64,000 nt of DNA from Bacteroidia bacterium (lineage in GTDB: Bacteria > Bacteroidota > Bacteroidia > Cytophagales > Cyclobacteriaceae). The stretch covers positions 1 to 64,000 of the forward strand of contig JAUILA010000018.1 in assembly GCA_030432655.1 (NCBI GenBank), read 5' to 3'. Below the pieces are notes generated by a model that was given only the letters and a program-made list of their open reading frames with translations, ran no database searches and was not told the DNA's origin. The position numbers and the translations under genes were made by a program. Shown here piece after piece: positions 1 through 8,348 of the stretch (position 1 is its first letter; every line of letters starts with the position of its first letter).

Positions 1-507
1 CAGCGCACTTTGCTGCAGGCTGGCCGGCAACACATCGTCGGGCATCAGATTGACGCAGCGCATACCGGCACGCGCCGCATACATACCCCAGGAACCACCG
101 GCATTACCGGAGCTGTTATGGACAACCGTCGTCACGCCAAGTTCACGCAGGCGGGTAATGGAAACACTGGCACCACGGTCCTTGAAGGTGCCGGAGGGAT
201 GGCGCCCCTCATCCTTCAGGAACAGCCGGTCATAACCGAGATGACGGCCCAGCGACGGCGTCGCCAGCATCGGCGTCCAGCCCTCGGCAAGGCTGACGGC
301 AGCTTCCGGTGTTTCCACCGGCAGCAAGGCGGCATAACGCCACAGCGTCGCCGGTCCCCGGGAAATGGAATCGCGGTCAATTTCAGTTTTCAGACGGTTC
401 AGGTCATAGGAGACAACCGGAAAATCACCGGGCGCCAGCGCAGAGGACCCAAGATCGCTGACCGGCTCACCGGAATGCCAGCTCGCGATTCTGTCGACAT
501 AATTCAC
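1..507 (-). CDS. Threonine-synthase-like PLP enzyme, N-terminal part
   Basis: This open frame starts at GTG 507, overlaps the upstream stop as GTGA, and runs off the window edge after 169 residues. It shows the fold type II PLP-enzyme signature: a Gly-Trp-Thr-Pro stretch near residue 77, then PSGTFKDRG with the probable Schiff-base lysine at 109, then NSSGNAGG at 131-138, the usual phosphate-binding loop. Threonine synthase and close relatives (diaminopropionate ammonia-lyase-like, cysteate synthase-like) share these, so the substrate is not fixed. Composition is far richer in GC than the rest of the window and codon choice looks proteobacterial. It follows a GntR/FCD regulator tail, a common pairing for an amino-acid gene and its regulator. 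It probably belongs to a different organism from the rest of the window. Confidence 0.75.
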   Translation of the reverse strand, partial: MNYVDRIASWHSGEPVSDLGSSALAPGDFPVVSYDLNRLKTEIDRDSISRGPATLWRYAALLPVETPEAAVSLAEGWTPMLATPSLGRHLGYDRLFLKDEGRHPSGTFKDRGASVSITRLRELGVTTVVHNSSGNAGGSWGMYAARAGMRCVNLMPDDVLPASLQQSAL

Positions 508-1976
508 GCCCCGACCACCTTCCGATAAAGATCCGGCTGCACAGCAACATGCAGCGTCTCGAAAATGCGCGACCGGACCTCCAGGCCTATCACCAGATGA
601 TCGCAGAACAGTTGCCGGGCGACCGCCGGATCACCACTGACAATCGCGTCCAGAATGCCGAGATGTTCCCGCACTGATTCCAGGACCCATCCGTGGTCGT
701 AATGCCGGGGCAGTCCCAGAGTCACCGAATGGCGCAACCGCATCGGCTCGTAAATTTCCAGCAGATAGCGGTTTCTGTACGAACGAAGATGATTGTGGTA
801 CCAGATGATATCACTTTCAATAATTTCCCCGGTGCGTGGATCAGAAACACTCGGGCCAACGGCGTTACGCGTGGTACTGGCAACATACCTCACCACCGAA
901 TAGCGCACATCTTCCGGGCTGAAATCAGGATCCTCTTCGGGCGTAGGAGGGTCTTTGGCAATTATGGCATTTTTGAAACCGGCCGTTTCAAAGGCCTGCT
1001 GCCAGAGCTCAATGCCTTCCCGGAAATATTTTCTGAATTGAGCAGGGGTTGCCGGGTCGAGGTAGTAAACAATAGGTTTGACCGGCTCTACCAGTTCACC
1101 ACGAGCATAGGCTTCCGGATCGCTGGGTACCAGCTTCCACCTGCGGATATAGCGTTTCTGGTCTGCTTTCAGTAATGGGGAACCGTAATCGATCTGGCTG
1201 ACTGTAAACCAGCCCACCCGTTCGTCATAGGGACGTACTTCCATTTTTTCCTCCGGGAGCAGGACCATGGATTGATTCATTCTGAATGATAAAGTGCCGG
1301 TCTTTTCAGAAGAGGGAGGTTCCGAAGCTTCAAAGGTTAAGTCATGTTTCACTTCAATATTGAGCGGGAAACTTTTAACACTTTCAATAAAAGTCCGGTC
1401 GCTGTCGAGCCGTCTGACCTGGTAAGACTTACGCAGCCTGCCGCTCAGCGGACTTAATGAACTCACGTCTTCAGTAAATAGGTCCGTCACGTCAATAAGC
1501 GTTCCATTACCCGAAGGATTAGTCGCTTCAATATCGAAACTGAAAACAATGGGCTCAAAATTATTGGCGGTTACCGACTGATAGATGGGAAGGGAATCAG
1601 CCGCCACCGCATTGAATGAAACTTCTCTCAGCAGAATTTTATCGTATTTCTTAATCCACCTGACTACCTGTTCATTAGTTTTGGATCCGGCATTCACGTA
1701 GCCACCACCGTAATTGGCAGGCAGAGCCGCAATACGGCTGATCCATAACATTTCCCGTCCAAGGAGGCTGTCCGGAATTTCATAATAGACTTTGTCATCA
1801 TTCCGGTGAACGAGGAAAAGTCCGTCATCACTTTCTGTGGAGGAGGTTACAATTTTTTCGTACGGACTCTTTTTTTCCGTATTCTCCGATTTCGAGGAAG
1901 CTTCCCCGGCTTTTTTCTGCGCTTTGCAACCGGCAAACAACAACGCAAGCAGAACAGGCAGGATTAATTTTTTCAT
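504..1976 (-). CDS. Chimeric ORF: DUF5117-type lipoprotein metalloprotease N-part joined to GntR/FCD regulator tail
   Basis: The N-terminus is a lipoprotein signal (basic start, hydrophobic core, LLFAGC lipobox, Cys17). Residues up to about 405 match the DUF5118/DUF5117 zinc-metalloprotease family of Bacteroidota: long beta-rich segment, then DPRTGEIIESDIIWYHNHLR near 385-400. Family members normally continue for several hundred residues and carry HExxH soon after this point; here that half is absent. Instead the last ~85 residues read as the end of an FCD domain, the ligand-binding half of GntR/FadR regulators (EHLGILDAIVSGD then ARQLFCDHL). The join falls in NRYLLEI, a string plausible in both families. 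I infer that neither half is a working gene product here. A natural fusion is possible but unlikely. Confidence 0.75.
   Translation of the reverse strand: MKKLILPVLLALLFAGCKAQKKAGEASSKSENTEKKSPYEKIVTSSTESDDGLFLVHRNDDKVYYEIPDSLLGREMLWISRIAALPANYGGGYVNAGSKTNEQVVRWIKKYDKILLREVSFNAVAADSLPIYQSVTANNFEPIVFSFDIEATNPSGNGTLIDVTDLFTEDVSSLSPLSGRLRKSYQVRRLDSDRTFIESVKSFPLNIEVKHDLTFEASEPPSSEKTGTLSFRMNQSMVLLPEEKMEVRPYDERVGWFTVSQIDYGSPLLKADQKRYIRRWKLVPSDPEAYARGELVEPVKPIVYYLDPATPAQFRKYFREGIELWQQAFETAGFKNAIIAKDPPTPEEDPDFSPEDVRYSVVRYVASTTRNAVGPSVSDPRTGEIIESDIIWYHNHLRSYRNRYLLEIYEPMRLRHSVTLGLPRHYDHGWVLESVREHLGILDAIVSGDPAVARQLFCDHLVIGLEVRSRIFETLHVAVQPDLYRKVVGA
745..780. other. Probable contig join between two genomes
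   Basis: Approximate boundary where Bacteroidota-type sequence (right) changes to GC-rich proteobacterial-type sequence (left). The change lies inside codons for NRYLLEI. Both protein families can carry such a string, so a short shared DNA word could have misled an assembler. Hand-counted GC is 63 percent at 1-60 and 73 percent at 241-300, against 50 percent at 2041-2100. Confidence 0.6.
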
Positions 1977-2077
1977 AGGGGAAATTTAAGCCTTAGCTAT
2001 GGCTTGTCCTGATGAATTCATATAAATGGTCTTATTTCTTTATCAGGGGAGAATGAAGCCGGGACTACACCCGTGAG

Positions 2078-3796
2078 TTACAACCTGTTCACACCTTGTT
2101 TAAAATATCGTAGTATTTCCTGATTAACAGGGCCCTCTGTTTCCACTTCGAGAATTTTGGGACGCTTATCTTCCTTCAGGAAATCGTTAATAAAATGGGT
2201 GGTCTTGCTCTTCTTATCACATAACAAATATTCAAAACCGAATTCTTCGGCAAGGGAGCGTGCCGTCAGAGCCTGTCTTGTTTCAAAGAACTCCTCCAGC
2301 TCGGGCAACTGACCCGGACCGCTTATCATTCGAAAGATGCCGCCCCCATGGTTATTCAGAAGCAGGATACGCAGGTTTCCGAGTGGGTAATTATGCCAGA
2401 ATGCATTCCTGTCATAAAAGAATCCGACATCCCCGGTAATCAGGATGGTCAGCTTTCCGGAGGCCAGGGCACTGCCGACGGCGGTGGAAGTGCACCCGTC
2501 AATACCACTCGTGCCACGGTTGGCCATGACTTCCGTTTCCGGAAGATTGTCCGGTATCCCGCACCAGTTGGCATACCTCACCGCCATGGAATTAGCGAGA
2601 TGAAGGTGACATGATTCCGGCAACTGATTGAGCAAGGTACGAACCATCTCAAATTCTCCCAGTGGCTGATCCTGGAAAAAATCATCCGTAAATCGCTGAA
2701 TTTTTCGCTCTTCAATATGAAACAGCTGCAGGTAATTCTCCTGTTTCTGTGCCTCGAAGCCAGATGAGGTCACAGATCCGGTGAACGATCGGAAAAACTC
2801 TTCCGGCGAGCACCTGATTACCCTGCTGACGGACTGATAGGTATCAGCAACCGGTCCCGCTTCCTGTATATGCCAGTGAGCAGCGGGACGGTTCTTCCGA
2901 AGAAACAGCTTAACATTCTTGGAAATGATGGACTGACCGAATGTGATCAGCAGATCTGGTTTGAGGTGATTGTAGACGTCCGGTTTTTCATCAACCGCAT
3001 AGAGATCCGCAAGTTTGAATACATGGGGAATTGAATGCAGGTTGGAAAGGATATCTCCTATTACCGGTATGCTTCCGGCATCTGTGAAATCAGCGAGGGC
3101 AGAAGACAATGGCTTACTTTGCGGATGCTGGCCGCCAATGATTAGTTTTCGCGGATACGTGTCCAGTTCGGCGGCGATGCTATCAATAGTATCCCCGGAA
3201 AGAGCTGCCTGACCTGTTACCTCAGCGTGGACGGGCAAATCCGAGTTAAAATACATTTCATCATCCTGTTCAGGGTAAAATGGTTCCCGAAAGGGTGTAT
3301 TGATATGAACCGGTCCGGCCGGAAAGGCTGTTGCAGCAAGCCAGGCCTCGGATGCGGCCCGGTGCACATGCCATTGCGCATCTTTATGTTCCAGGTCTGC
3401 CTGCAGCTGAATGCTCTTTTTTACATGAGGTCCGTAGATTCCGTTTTGCCAGATGGTCTGTCCGTCCAGCTGGGCCACCCATTCAGGCGGCCGGTCGGCA
3501 GTCAGAACTATCAGGGGTATTTGCTGAAAATACGCTTCGGCAACAGCCGGAGAATAATTGAGAGCGGCACTGCCTGAAGTGCAGGCCAGGACTACCGGTA
3601 ACCGGCGCACACGGGCCATTCCCAGCGCCACGAAAGCGGCCGAACGTTCGTCGGATATGCTGTAGCAGGTAATATCCGGATGCCTGGCAAACGCCATGAT
3701 CAATGGTGCGTTTCTCGATCCGGGAGAAAGTACGGCCTCCCTGACACCCAGACGAGCCAGGATTTCCGCAATATTAAAGATCGGTTGTATGTTCAC
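2078..3796 (-). CDS. menD: SEPHCHC synthase (menaquinone biosynthesis)
   Basis: Thiamine-diphosphate enzyme joining isochorismate and 2-oxoglutarate to give 2-succinyl-5-enolpyruvyl-6-hydroxy-3-cyclohexene-1-carboxylate, the first committed menaquinone step. At 572 residues it has normal length. Visible marks are SPGSRNAPL at 24-32, the catalytic glutamate in SDERSAAF (E50), and the ThDP/Mg motif beginning ITGDVGFFYDRN and ending NNHGGGIF in the C-terminal third. Its start overlaps the end of menF by 23 bases, so the two are translationally linked. No terminator is obvious in the ~100 bases after it. Confidence 0.96.
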   Translation of the reverse strand: MNIQPIFNIAEILARLGVREAVLSPGSRNAPLIMAFARHPDITCYSISDERSAAFVALGMARVRRLPVVLACTSGSAALNYSPAVAEAYFQQIPLIVLTADRPPEWVAQLDGQTIWQNGIYGPHVKKSIQLQADLEHKDAQWHVHRAASEAWLAATAFPAGPVHINTPFREPFYPEQDDEMYFNSDLPVHAEVTGQAALSGDTIDSIAAELDTYPRKLIIGGQHPQSKPLSSALADFTDAGSIPVIGDILSNLHSIPHVFKLADLYAVDEKPDVYNHLKPDLLITFGQSIISKNVKLFLRKNRPAAHWHIQEAGPVADTYQSVSRVIRCSPEEFFRSFTGSVTSSGFEAQKQENYLQLFHIEERKIQRFTDDFFQDQPLGEFEMVRTLLNQLPESCHLHLANSMAVRYANWCGIPDNLPETEVMANRGTSGIDGCTSTAVGSALASGKLTILITGDVGFFYDRNAFWHNYPLGNLRILLLNNHGGGIFRMISGPGQLPELEEFFETRQALTARSLAEEFGFEYLLCDKKSKTTHFINDFLKEDKRPKILEVETEGPVNQEILRYFKQGVNRL

Positions 3797-4979
3797 GGAT
3801 TACGTTTAATAGCGTGTTCATTTTCATTTCCGTTTCCAGCCATTCCTTTTCCGGCCGGGAATCTTCGGTAACTCCGGCTCCCGCAAAGAAACGAACGGAG
3901 GAATTGTCTATTTTCATACACCGCAGGTTAACAAACAGGGACGTTTGGTCCTGGATATTGACTGGTCCCAGGTAACCACTGAAAAATTCTCGGTCGTACC
4001 TTTCATTCTCCTTCAGCCATTTCTCTGCCGCATCCAGGGGCATCCCGCAGATGGCCGAAGTGGGGTGCAGTAATTCAAGCATAACAGATCCGAGATTTGA
4101 AAATCCTGTCGCCTCCATATCAACAATGAACCGGGTCTTCAGATGAATAAGATTCCCCGCTGCCACCGTTTTTGGACCTGCCTCTTCAAATTCGCGAAGA
4201 CGGATCTTTTTGAAGCAATTTATAATATAACGGCTAACAAGCGCCTGCTCTTCAATTTCCTTTTGGGTCCAGGCAACGTCACCCGGAGAAACTTCCTCCC
4301 GGTAGGGCTGTGTGCCGGCCAGGGCAATAGTTTCAAAAAATCTTCCTTCTGTCAGGCGGACCAGCAATTCCGGCGATGCTCCCATCCATATGCCATGTTC
4401 GGGTGTACTGGTAATACTCACGAAGGCATTCGCATAGGTCTTGTTCAATGCCATGAAAAGTCCGGGAATATCGAGTGAGCCAATTTTACAGGTGCGGCTT
4501 CTGGAAGGAACCACCTTAATAAATTTTCCGGCATGAATCGCCTCAACCGCGCGCTCCACCAGGTTGATATACTCCTGCTGCTCCCGGCCATTCTCCGTCA
4601 AATCATTCAAAGATGTCGACCCGGAAGTTTGATCTGAGGTTTTGGTTAATGCTTCTCTGATTTTCTGAATTTCATAGCTTCCCCCGGACAGGAACTCCAA
4701 TTCGCTGTCAATAACAAAATGGACACACGCTTTTATGAAATGCGGATTATCATTGCGGTTATATGGTGCAAACAAAAAGCCGCTTTCCATCTCTTCCAGC
4801 AAAACCTTCTCCGAATATTCAGTTTCATAAAAATCAATGACACCCTGCGTTGTCCCGGTAAGCGGATCCCGCCAGATGGCCAACCCATAGGAATGATTCC
4901 TGCAATACGCAAGAATACGTGAAATCGCCTGCAATGAGTCCAGCCGAACCTTTTCGTTTTCGGTAATCGCTTTTGACAT
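3774..4979 (-). CDS. menF: Isochorismate synthase
   Basis: Chorismate-binding enzyme of 401 residues that isomerises chorismate to isochorismate. The C-terminal two thirds hold the family core: KVVPSRSRT, GASPELLVRL, an ALAGT stretch, HPTSAICGMP and FSGYLGPV. The N-terminal third is more variable, as usual. Anthranilate and salicylate synthases share the fold, but the placement directly before menD settles the role as menaquinone entry. The start ATG overlaps the stop of the upstream thioesterase (TAATG). Confidence 0.93.
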   Translation of the reverse strand: MSKAITENEKVRLDSLQAISRILAYCRNHSYGLAIWRDPLTGTTQGVIDFYETEYSEKVLLEEMESGFLFAPYNRNDNPHFIKACVHFVIDSELEFLSGGSYEIQKIREALTKTSDQTSGSTSLNDLTENGREQQEYINLVERAVEAIHAGKFIKVVPSRSRTCKIGSLDIPGLFMALNKTYANAFVSITSTPEHGIWMGASPELLVRLTEGRFFETIALAGTQPYREEVSPGDVAWTQKEIEEQALVSRYIINCFKKIRLREFEEAGPKTVAAGNLIHLKTRFIVDMEATGFSNLGSVMLELLHPTSAICGMPLDAAEKWLKENERYDREFFSGYLGPVNIQDQTSLFVNLRCMKIDNSSVRFFAGAGVTEDSRPEKEWLETEMKMNTLLNVIREHTTDL

Positions 4980-5395
4980 TATACGCTGATTATTGCCACA
5001 GTTAACCTACTAACACAAGTAAGCTGGTCCTGTTCGTTTGTAATCCGGATCTCCCACACCTGCGTGCTTTTTCCTGTATGCAGCGGGCGGGCAATTCCTG
5101 TAACTATACCGGAACGCACCGATCGGATATGATTGGCATTGATTTCAAGTCCGACGGTGTGAAACTTCTCACTGTCCACCGTCATATGTGCGGCAACACT
5201 TCCGAGCGATTCAGCCAGGGAAACGCTGGCCCCGCCGTGTAGTAATCCGTATGGCTGATGGTGGCGATGATCAACAGGCATGGTAGCCTTCACATAATCG
5301 GCGCCTATCTCGGTAAAAACGATTCCCAGGTGCTCCATCATGGTATTTTGGCACATTTTGTTCAGGGATTCCAGAGTTGTTCCTGTATCGAACAT
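4979..5395 (-). CDS. menI: Hotdog thioesterase, probable DHNA-CoA thioesterase
   Basis: PaaI/MenI-type hotdog-fold protein of 138 residues. Visible core: HLGIVFTEIGADYVKATMPVD, then GLLHGGASVSLAESLGSVAA, the helix that carries the catalytic acid (the E of AES) in the 4HBT-II group. It is the first gene of a three-gene operon with menF and menD, which argues that it removes CoA from 1,4-dihydroxy-2-naphthoyl-CoA. Substrate assignment rests on context; PaaI-type phenylacetyl-CoA activity is the main alternative. Confidence 0.85.
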   Translation of the reverse strand: MFDTGTTLESLNKMCQNTMMEHLGIVFTEIGADYVKATMPVDHRHHQPYGLLHGGASVSLAESLGSVAAHMTVDSEKFHTVGLEINANHIRSVRSGIVTGIARPLHTGKSTQVWEIRITNEQDQLTCVSRLTVAIISV

Positions 5396-5414
5396 GGCAA
5401 TTGATAAAAAAAGT

Positions 5415-5422
5415 TATTTTTG
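5415..5422 (+). promoter_or_regulatory. Bacteroidota -7 box (TATTTTTG)
   Basis: Exact match to TAnnTTTG, 21 bases before TTG 5444. No clear TTTG lies 19-21 bases upstream, so only the -7 half is supported. The upstream candidate TTG at 5420 overlaps the box and is therefore unlikely to be the start of the phosphatase. Confidence 0.5.
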
Positions 5423-5443
5423 CACGCTAAAAATAGGGACATT

Positions 5444-6070
5444 TTGAAAAGCAAAAAAATATATTTGGTTCGCCACGGACAGACTGATTACAATCTGAAG
5501 GGTATTGTACAGGGCAGCGGCATTGATGCCAGCCTGAACAATACAGGTATTCGCCAGGCCGGATTGTTTTTTGACGCCTACCAGAATATTCCTTTTGACA
5601 AGGTATACACGAGTGTGCTGAAACGCAGTATTCAGTCTGTACAATCCTTTATCGACCTGGGAATTCCACATCAGAAGCTGAGCGGACTGAATGAAATAAA
5701 CTGGGGATATCGAGAGGGTATAGAGATTACGCCGGAAGAAGATGCCTACTATCACGGGGTCATCAAATCATGGCGTGATGGTAATACTACGCTCCGGATT
5801 GAAGGGGGGGAAAGCCCGCAGGATGTTTATGACCGTCAGCGCGAGGCTCTTGACCACATCATGGGACACGACGATGAGGAAACCATCCTGATTTGTATGC
5901 ACGGCCGGGCCATGCGTATTTTCCTATGTCAGATGTTGAATTATCCGCTCAAATGTATGGACCAGTTCGATCATACGAACCTGGGACTTTACCTGGTGAA
6001 TTTTACCGGATCAATGTTTCAAATCGAAAAATTCAACGACAGGACTCACCTGGCTAATCCAGGTGATTAA
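5444..6070 (+). CDS. Histidine phosphatase family protein
   Basis: Phosphoglycerate-mutase-like phosphatase of about 208 residues. It opens with LVRHGQTDYN (RHG motif, phospho-accepting histidine), has an arginine-containing SVLKRSIQSV, an acid in EINWGYREG, and the second catalytic histidine in ICMHGRAMR. The substrate cannot be read from sequence; relatives act on small sugar phosphates, cobalamin intermediates or phosphoproteins. I chose TTG 5444 because it follows an AGGGA stretch and lies downstream of the -7 box, whereas TTG 5420 overlaps that box. It diverges from the men operon and its end overlaps the next gene by 17 bases, tail to tail. Confidence 0.88.
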   Translation: MKSKKIYLVRHGQTDYNLKGIVQGSGIDASLNNTGIRQAGLFFDAYQNIPFDKVYTSVLKRSIQSVQSFIDLGIPHQKLSGLNEINWGYREGIEITPEEDAYYHGVIKSWRDGNTTLRIEGGESPQDVYDRQREALDHIMGHDDEETILICMHGRAMRIFLCQMLNYPLKCMDQFDHTNLGLYLVNFTGSMFQIEKFNDRTHLANPGD

Positions 6071-7481
6071 GTGCTGCCTGGGCCTGCCGCTCAATTCCTT
6101 TTTCGTATTCATAATTCCGGTAGTCACGAACTTTCCTGAACCATTCGGCGGCCTTCTCCCGGTCCCGTCCGGCCAGGAGGTACCCCGACATCAGGCATGA
6201 ATTGGGGGCATAGTACCATGACTCATCTCCCTGTTGATCAACCACTTGTGCGTACCCAAGGAGTGCTGCAGTCGTATCACCTGTCAGATGATCCAGGCGG
6301 GCCGAACGGTAAATATATTCTGTTTTAACCTTTGGGTCCGTAAACCGGGAGGCATCGGTTTCCTGAACCAGTTGGCGTGCATCCTGAAAAAATCCACCAT
6401 CCGTGAGAAACCTTATCCGCAGAATTACAGGATCCGGCAGGGGAAGCTGTGCATGGCTGGTTGCATACCGGTCGGCTTCGGTTTCGTTCACCCCGGTCAG
6501 CATTACATTCTCCATGGCCGATAACGCCTTTTCCTCATTTCCTTCCAGCCACCAGGCAAGACCTGTTTTATACCAGGAATCGCGTATAAAGTCAGGGGAT
6601 CCATCCGATTCGATATAAGCCAGATAATTTTCACGTGCAGCGCCAAAATCTCCTGACTGCAGGTAGGCATTGCCGGCCATATAATACAGCTGAGGTATGG
6701 CATCACGCTTTTTTTCGGAAAGATGGCCAAATTGCAACAAGGCCGAATCGGTTCGGTGACCCCGCATATATATATTCATCAGCAGGTAAGCAGGCAGAGG
6801 TTGGTTTACAGGAGAATGCAGGGCGTCAGCAGCATACTGTATGGCGGCCTCATCTTCATTTAGCAGGTAGGAGTGACTCAGTGCCAGCAGCAGATTTGCC
6901 TCGGTACACACCCATTCAGCTTGCCGGCATGCGGTATTGAGCTGTTCAATTCCTTCATCAATGGAGCCATCGATCCCGAACAGGGAAGGGATCCATTGCA
7001 TTTTTTCCGGGATGGACCCGATCAGGCATTGCATGACGCCCATCGTTTTGTGCAGCGCGGGATTTGCGCCTGGTTCATCCAGAGCATTTTCAGCTAGTTT
7101 ATACGCCTGTCTGAGTTTCCAGGCGGCAGATAATTCGTTACCGGCCTTTAACTCAATAAATGCTTCCTGTAGTTTGAATTCAGCTTCTGTGTATGTGAAA
7201 AAGGGGTCCGATTCGTCAAGCGTATCTTCCAGTTCTTCCATTCGTTCAAAATAAGCGTCAATGGCAGAATCACCGGCGTGTAATGCAGTGGACAGAAAAA
7301 GCTGGTATCCTTCAAGATAACGGCTGAAAGGAGATCCGGAAAGCGGTGACACATACGTCCCGTCTGAAAGCAGCTGCCGGTATGTACGAAGGTCGTCTGA
7401 CCGGGGTGTCTGCGCGCGCAAAGGAATTGACATTCCGGTAGCGAGCAGAATAGCCAGGGTATACCTTAAGTACTGCTTCAT
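6054..7481 (-). CDS. Exported TPR-rich protein of unknown function
   Basis: 475 residues with a cleavable signal peptide (hydrophobic run, then PLRAQ at about 24). The rest is helical, with degenerate tetratricopeptide repeats: clear A-G-Y/A-helix pairs around YYMAGNAYLQSGDFGAARENYL, WYKTGLAWWLEGNEEKALSAM and WFRKVRDYRNYEYEKG. TPRs scaffold protein contacts, so this is probably a periplasmic assembly or storage-like helper. No enzymatic motif is visible. It lies downstream of the nif3 unit but behind a terminator hairpin, so it is probably transcribed separately. Confidence 0.8.
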   Translation of the reverse strand: MKQYLRYTLAILLATGMSIPLRAQTPRSDDLRTYRQLLSDGTYVSPLSGSPFSRYLEGYQLFLSTALHAGDSAIDAYFERMEELEDTLDESDPFFTYTEAEFKLQEAFIELKAGNELSAAWKLRQAYKLAENALDEPGANPALHKTMGVMQCLIGSIPEKMQWIPSLFGIDGSIDEGIEQLNTACRQAEWVCTEANLLLALSHSYLLNEDEAAIQYAADALHSPVNQPLPAYLLMNIYMRGHRTDSALLQFGHLSEKKRDAIPQLYYMAGNAYLQSGDFGAARENYLAYIESDGSPDFIRDSWYKTGLAWWLEGNEEKALSAMENVMLTGVNETEADRYATSHAQLPLPDPVILRIRFLTDGGFFQDARQLVQETDASRFTDPKVKTEYIYRSARLDHLTGDTTAALLGYAQVVDQQGDESWYYAPNSCLMSGYLLAGRDREKAAEWFRKVRDYRNYEYEKGIERQAQAALNHLD

Positions 7482-7531
7482 TTGATTAAGCTAGGAAAAA
7501 GCAGTGAAGTTGCCTTAATAAAAAAAGAAAA

Positions 7532-7553
7532 CCCCGGTATGGGAATACCAGGG
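7532..7553 (-). terminator. Rho-independent terminator
   Basis: Hairpin with stem GGTAT/ATACC and loop GGGA, extended by CCC/GGG across one mismatch. On the minus strand it is followed by TTTTCTTTTTTTATT. It ends the nif3 / coiled-coil transcript. Confidence 0.8.
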
Positions 7554-7562
7554 CTATATTTT

Positions 7563-8345
7563 TTATTTGGCTTTCTTCTTCCTTCTGGAGGTTCGCTTCG
7601 GTTTTTCCTCTTCAAGGGATTCCATGTCAACATCTGCCAGTATCCGTCCGGAGTGCTCGTCGATGACGATCTTTTTCTTCTCACGGATCTCTGCGATCTT
7701 CTGAGGAGGAATAATAATATTACAACCTTCGGCTGCGCCGCGTTTGACGGTTACAACAGCCAGTCCGTTTGACAGGTTGGCGCGAAGTTTCTCATAGTAC
7801 TTGTGAAGCTTCGGCTCAATTTTCTTTACTGCCTTATCACGGTCGGTATTCAGTTTTTCTTCCTCTTCCTTGCTGTCAGACAGGATTTCCTCCAGTTCTT
7901 TTTGCTTGCTTTCAAGATCAGCGCTCCGCTCATTGATCAGGTTTTCGGTTGCTTCCACATCTTCCTTTTTCCGGTCGACCTGGACATGTGCCTCCTTGAT
8001 CTTTTTCTCTAAAATCTGGATTTCCAACTGCTGAAGTTCCATCTCCTTTGAGATTGCATCATATTCGCGGTTATTGCGAACATTCATCTGCTGCTCAGAA
8101 TATTTCTGGATGAGTTTTTCAGAATCTTTAATGGATGTTTTGAAGTCCTTGATCGACTGCTCAAGATCATCCAGTTCACCGTTGAACCGGCTCAAGCGAG
8201 TTTTATAGCCTTCCACCTCATCTTCCAGGTCCTGAACCTCATCAGGGAGATCTCCCCGCAATTTTTTTATGTTATCCAGCTTAGTGTCAATTGATTGAAG
8301 CTTGACGAGCGCTTCAAGTTTTTGTGCAACTGTGGTGTTTTCCAT
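7563..8345 (-). CDS. Coiled-coil protein of the zinc-ribbon (zf-RING_7/DUF164) family with lost zinc site
   Basis: 260 residues: a long charged coiled coil (about 10-180) followed by the family's C-terminal ribbon. The order matches the conserved partner of Nif3-like proteins, which lies 3 bases upstream in the same operon. In this family the ribbon normally has two CxxC pairs (CGGC and CEHCGRIL). Here the first reads A205-E-G-C208 and the second D229-E-H-S232, so only one of four zinc ligands survives, although PPQ at 213-215 and GRIL at 233-236 are kept. A very basic tail (KRTSRRKKKAK) follows. Function is unknown; the fold may have become metal-independent. Start ATG is the only sensible one. 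Confidence 0.85.
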   Translation of the reverse strand: MENTTVAQKLEALVKLQSIDTKLDNIKKLRGDLPDEVQDLEDEVEGYKTRLSRFNGELDDLEQSIKDFKTSIKDSEKLIQKYSEQQMNVRNNREYDAISKEMELQQLEIQILEKKIKEAHVQVDRKKEDVEATENLINERSADLESKQKELEEILSDSKEEEEKLNTDRDKAVKKIEPKLHKYYEKLRANLSNGLAVVTVKRGAAEGCNIIIPPQKIAEIREKKKIVIDEHSGRILADVDMESLEEEKPKRTSRRKKKAK

Positions 8346-8348
8346 GTA

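Noticed and set aside
10-528. 172-codon plus-strand open frame at the left edge
   Set aside because: It is the shadow of the GC-rich threonine-synthase-like gene on the minus strand, whose protein has clear PLP-enzyme motifs; the plus-strand product has none.
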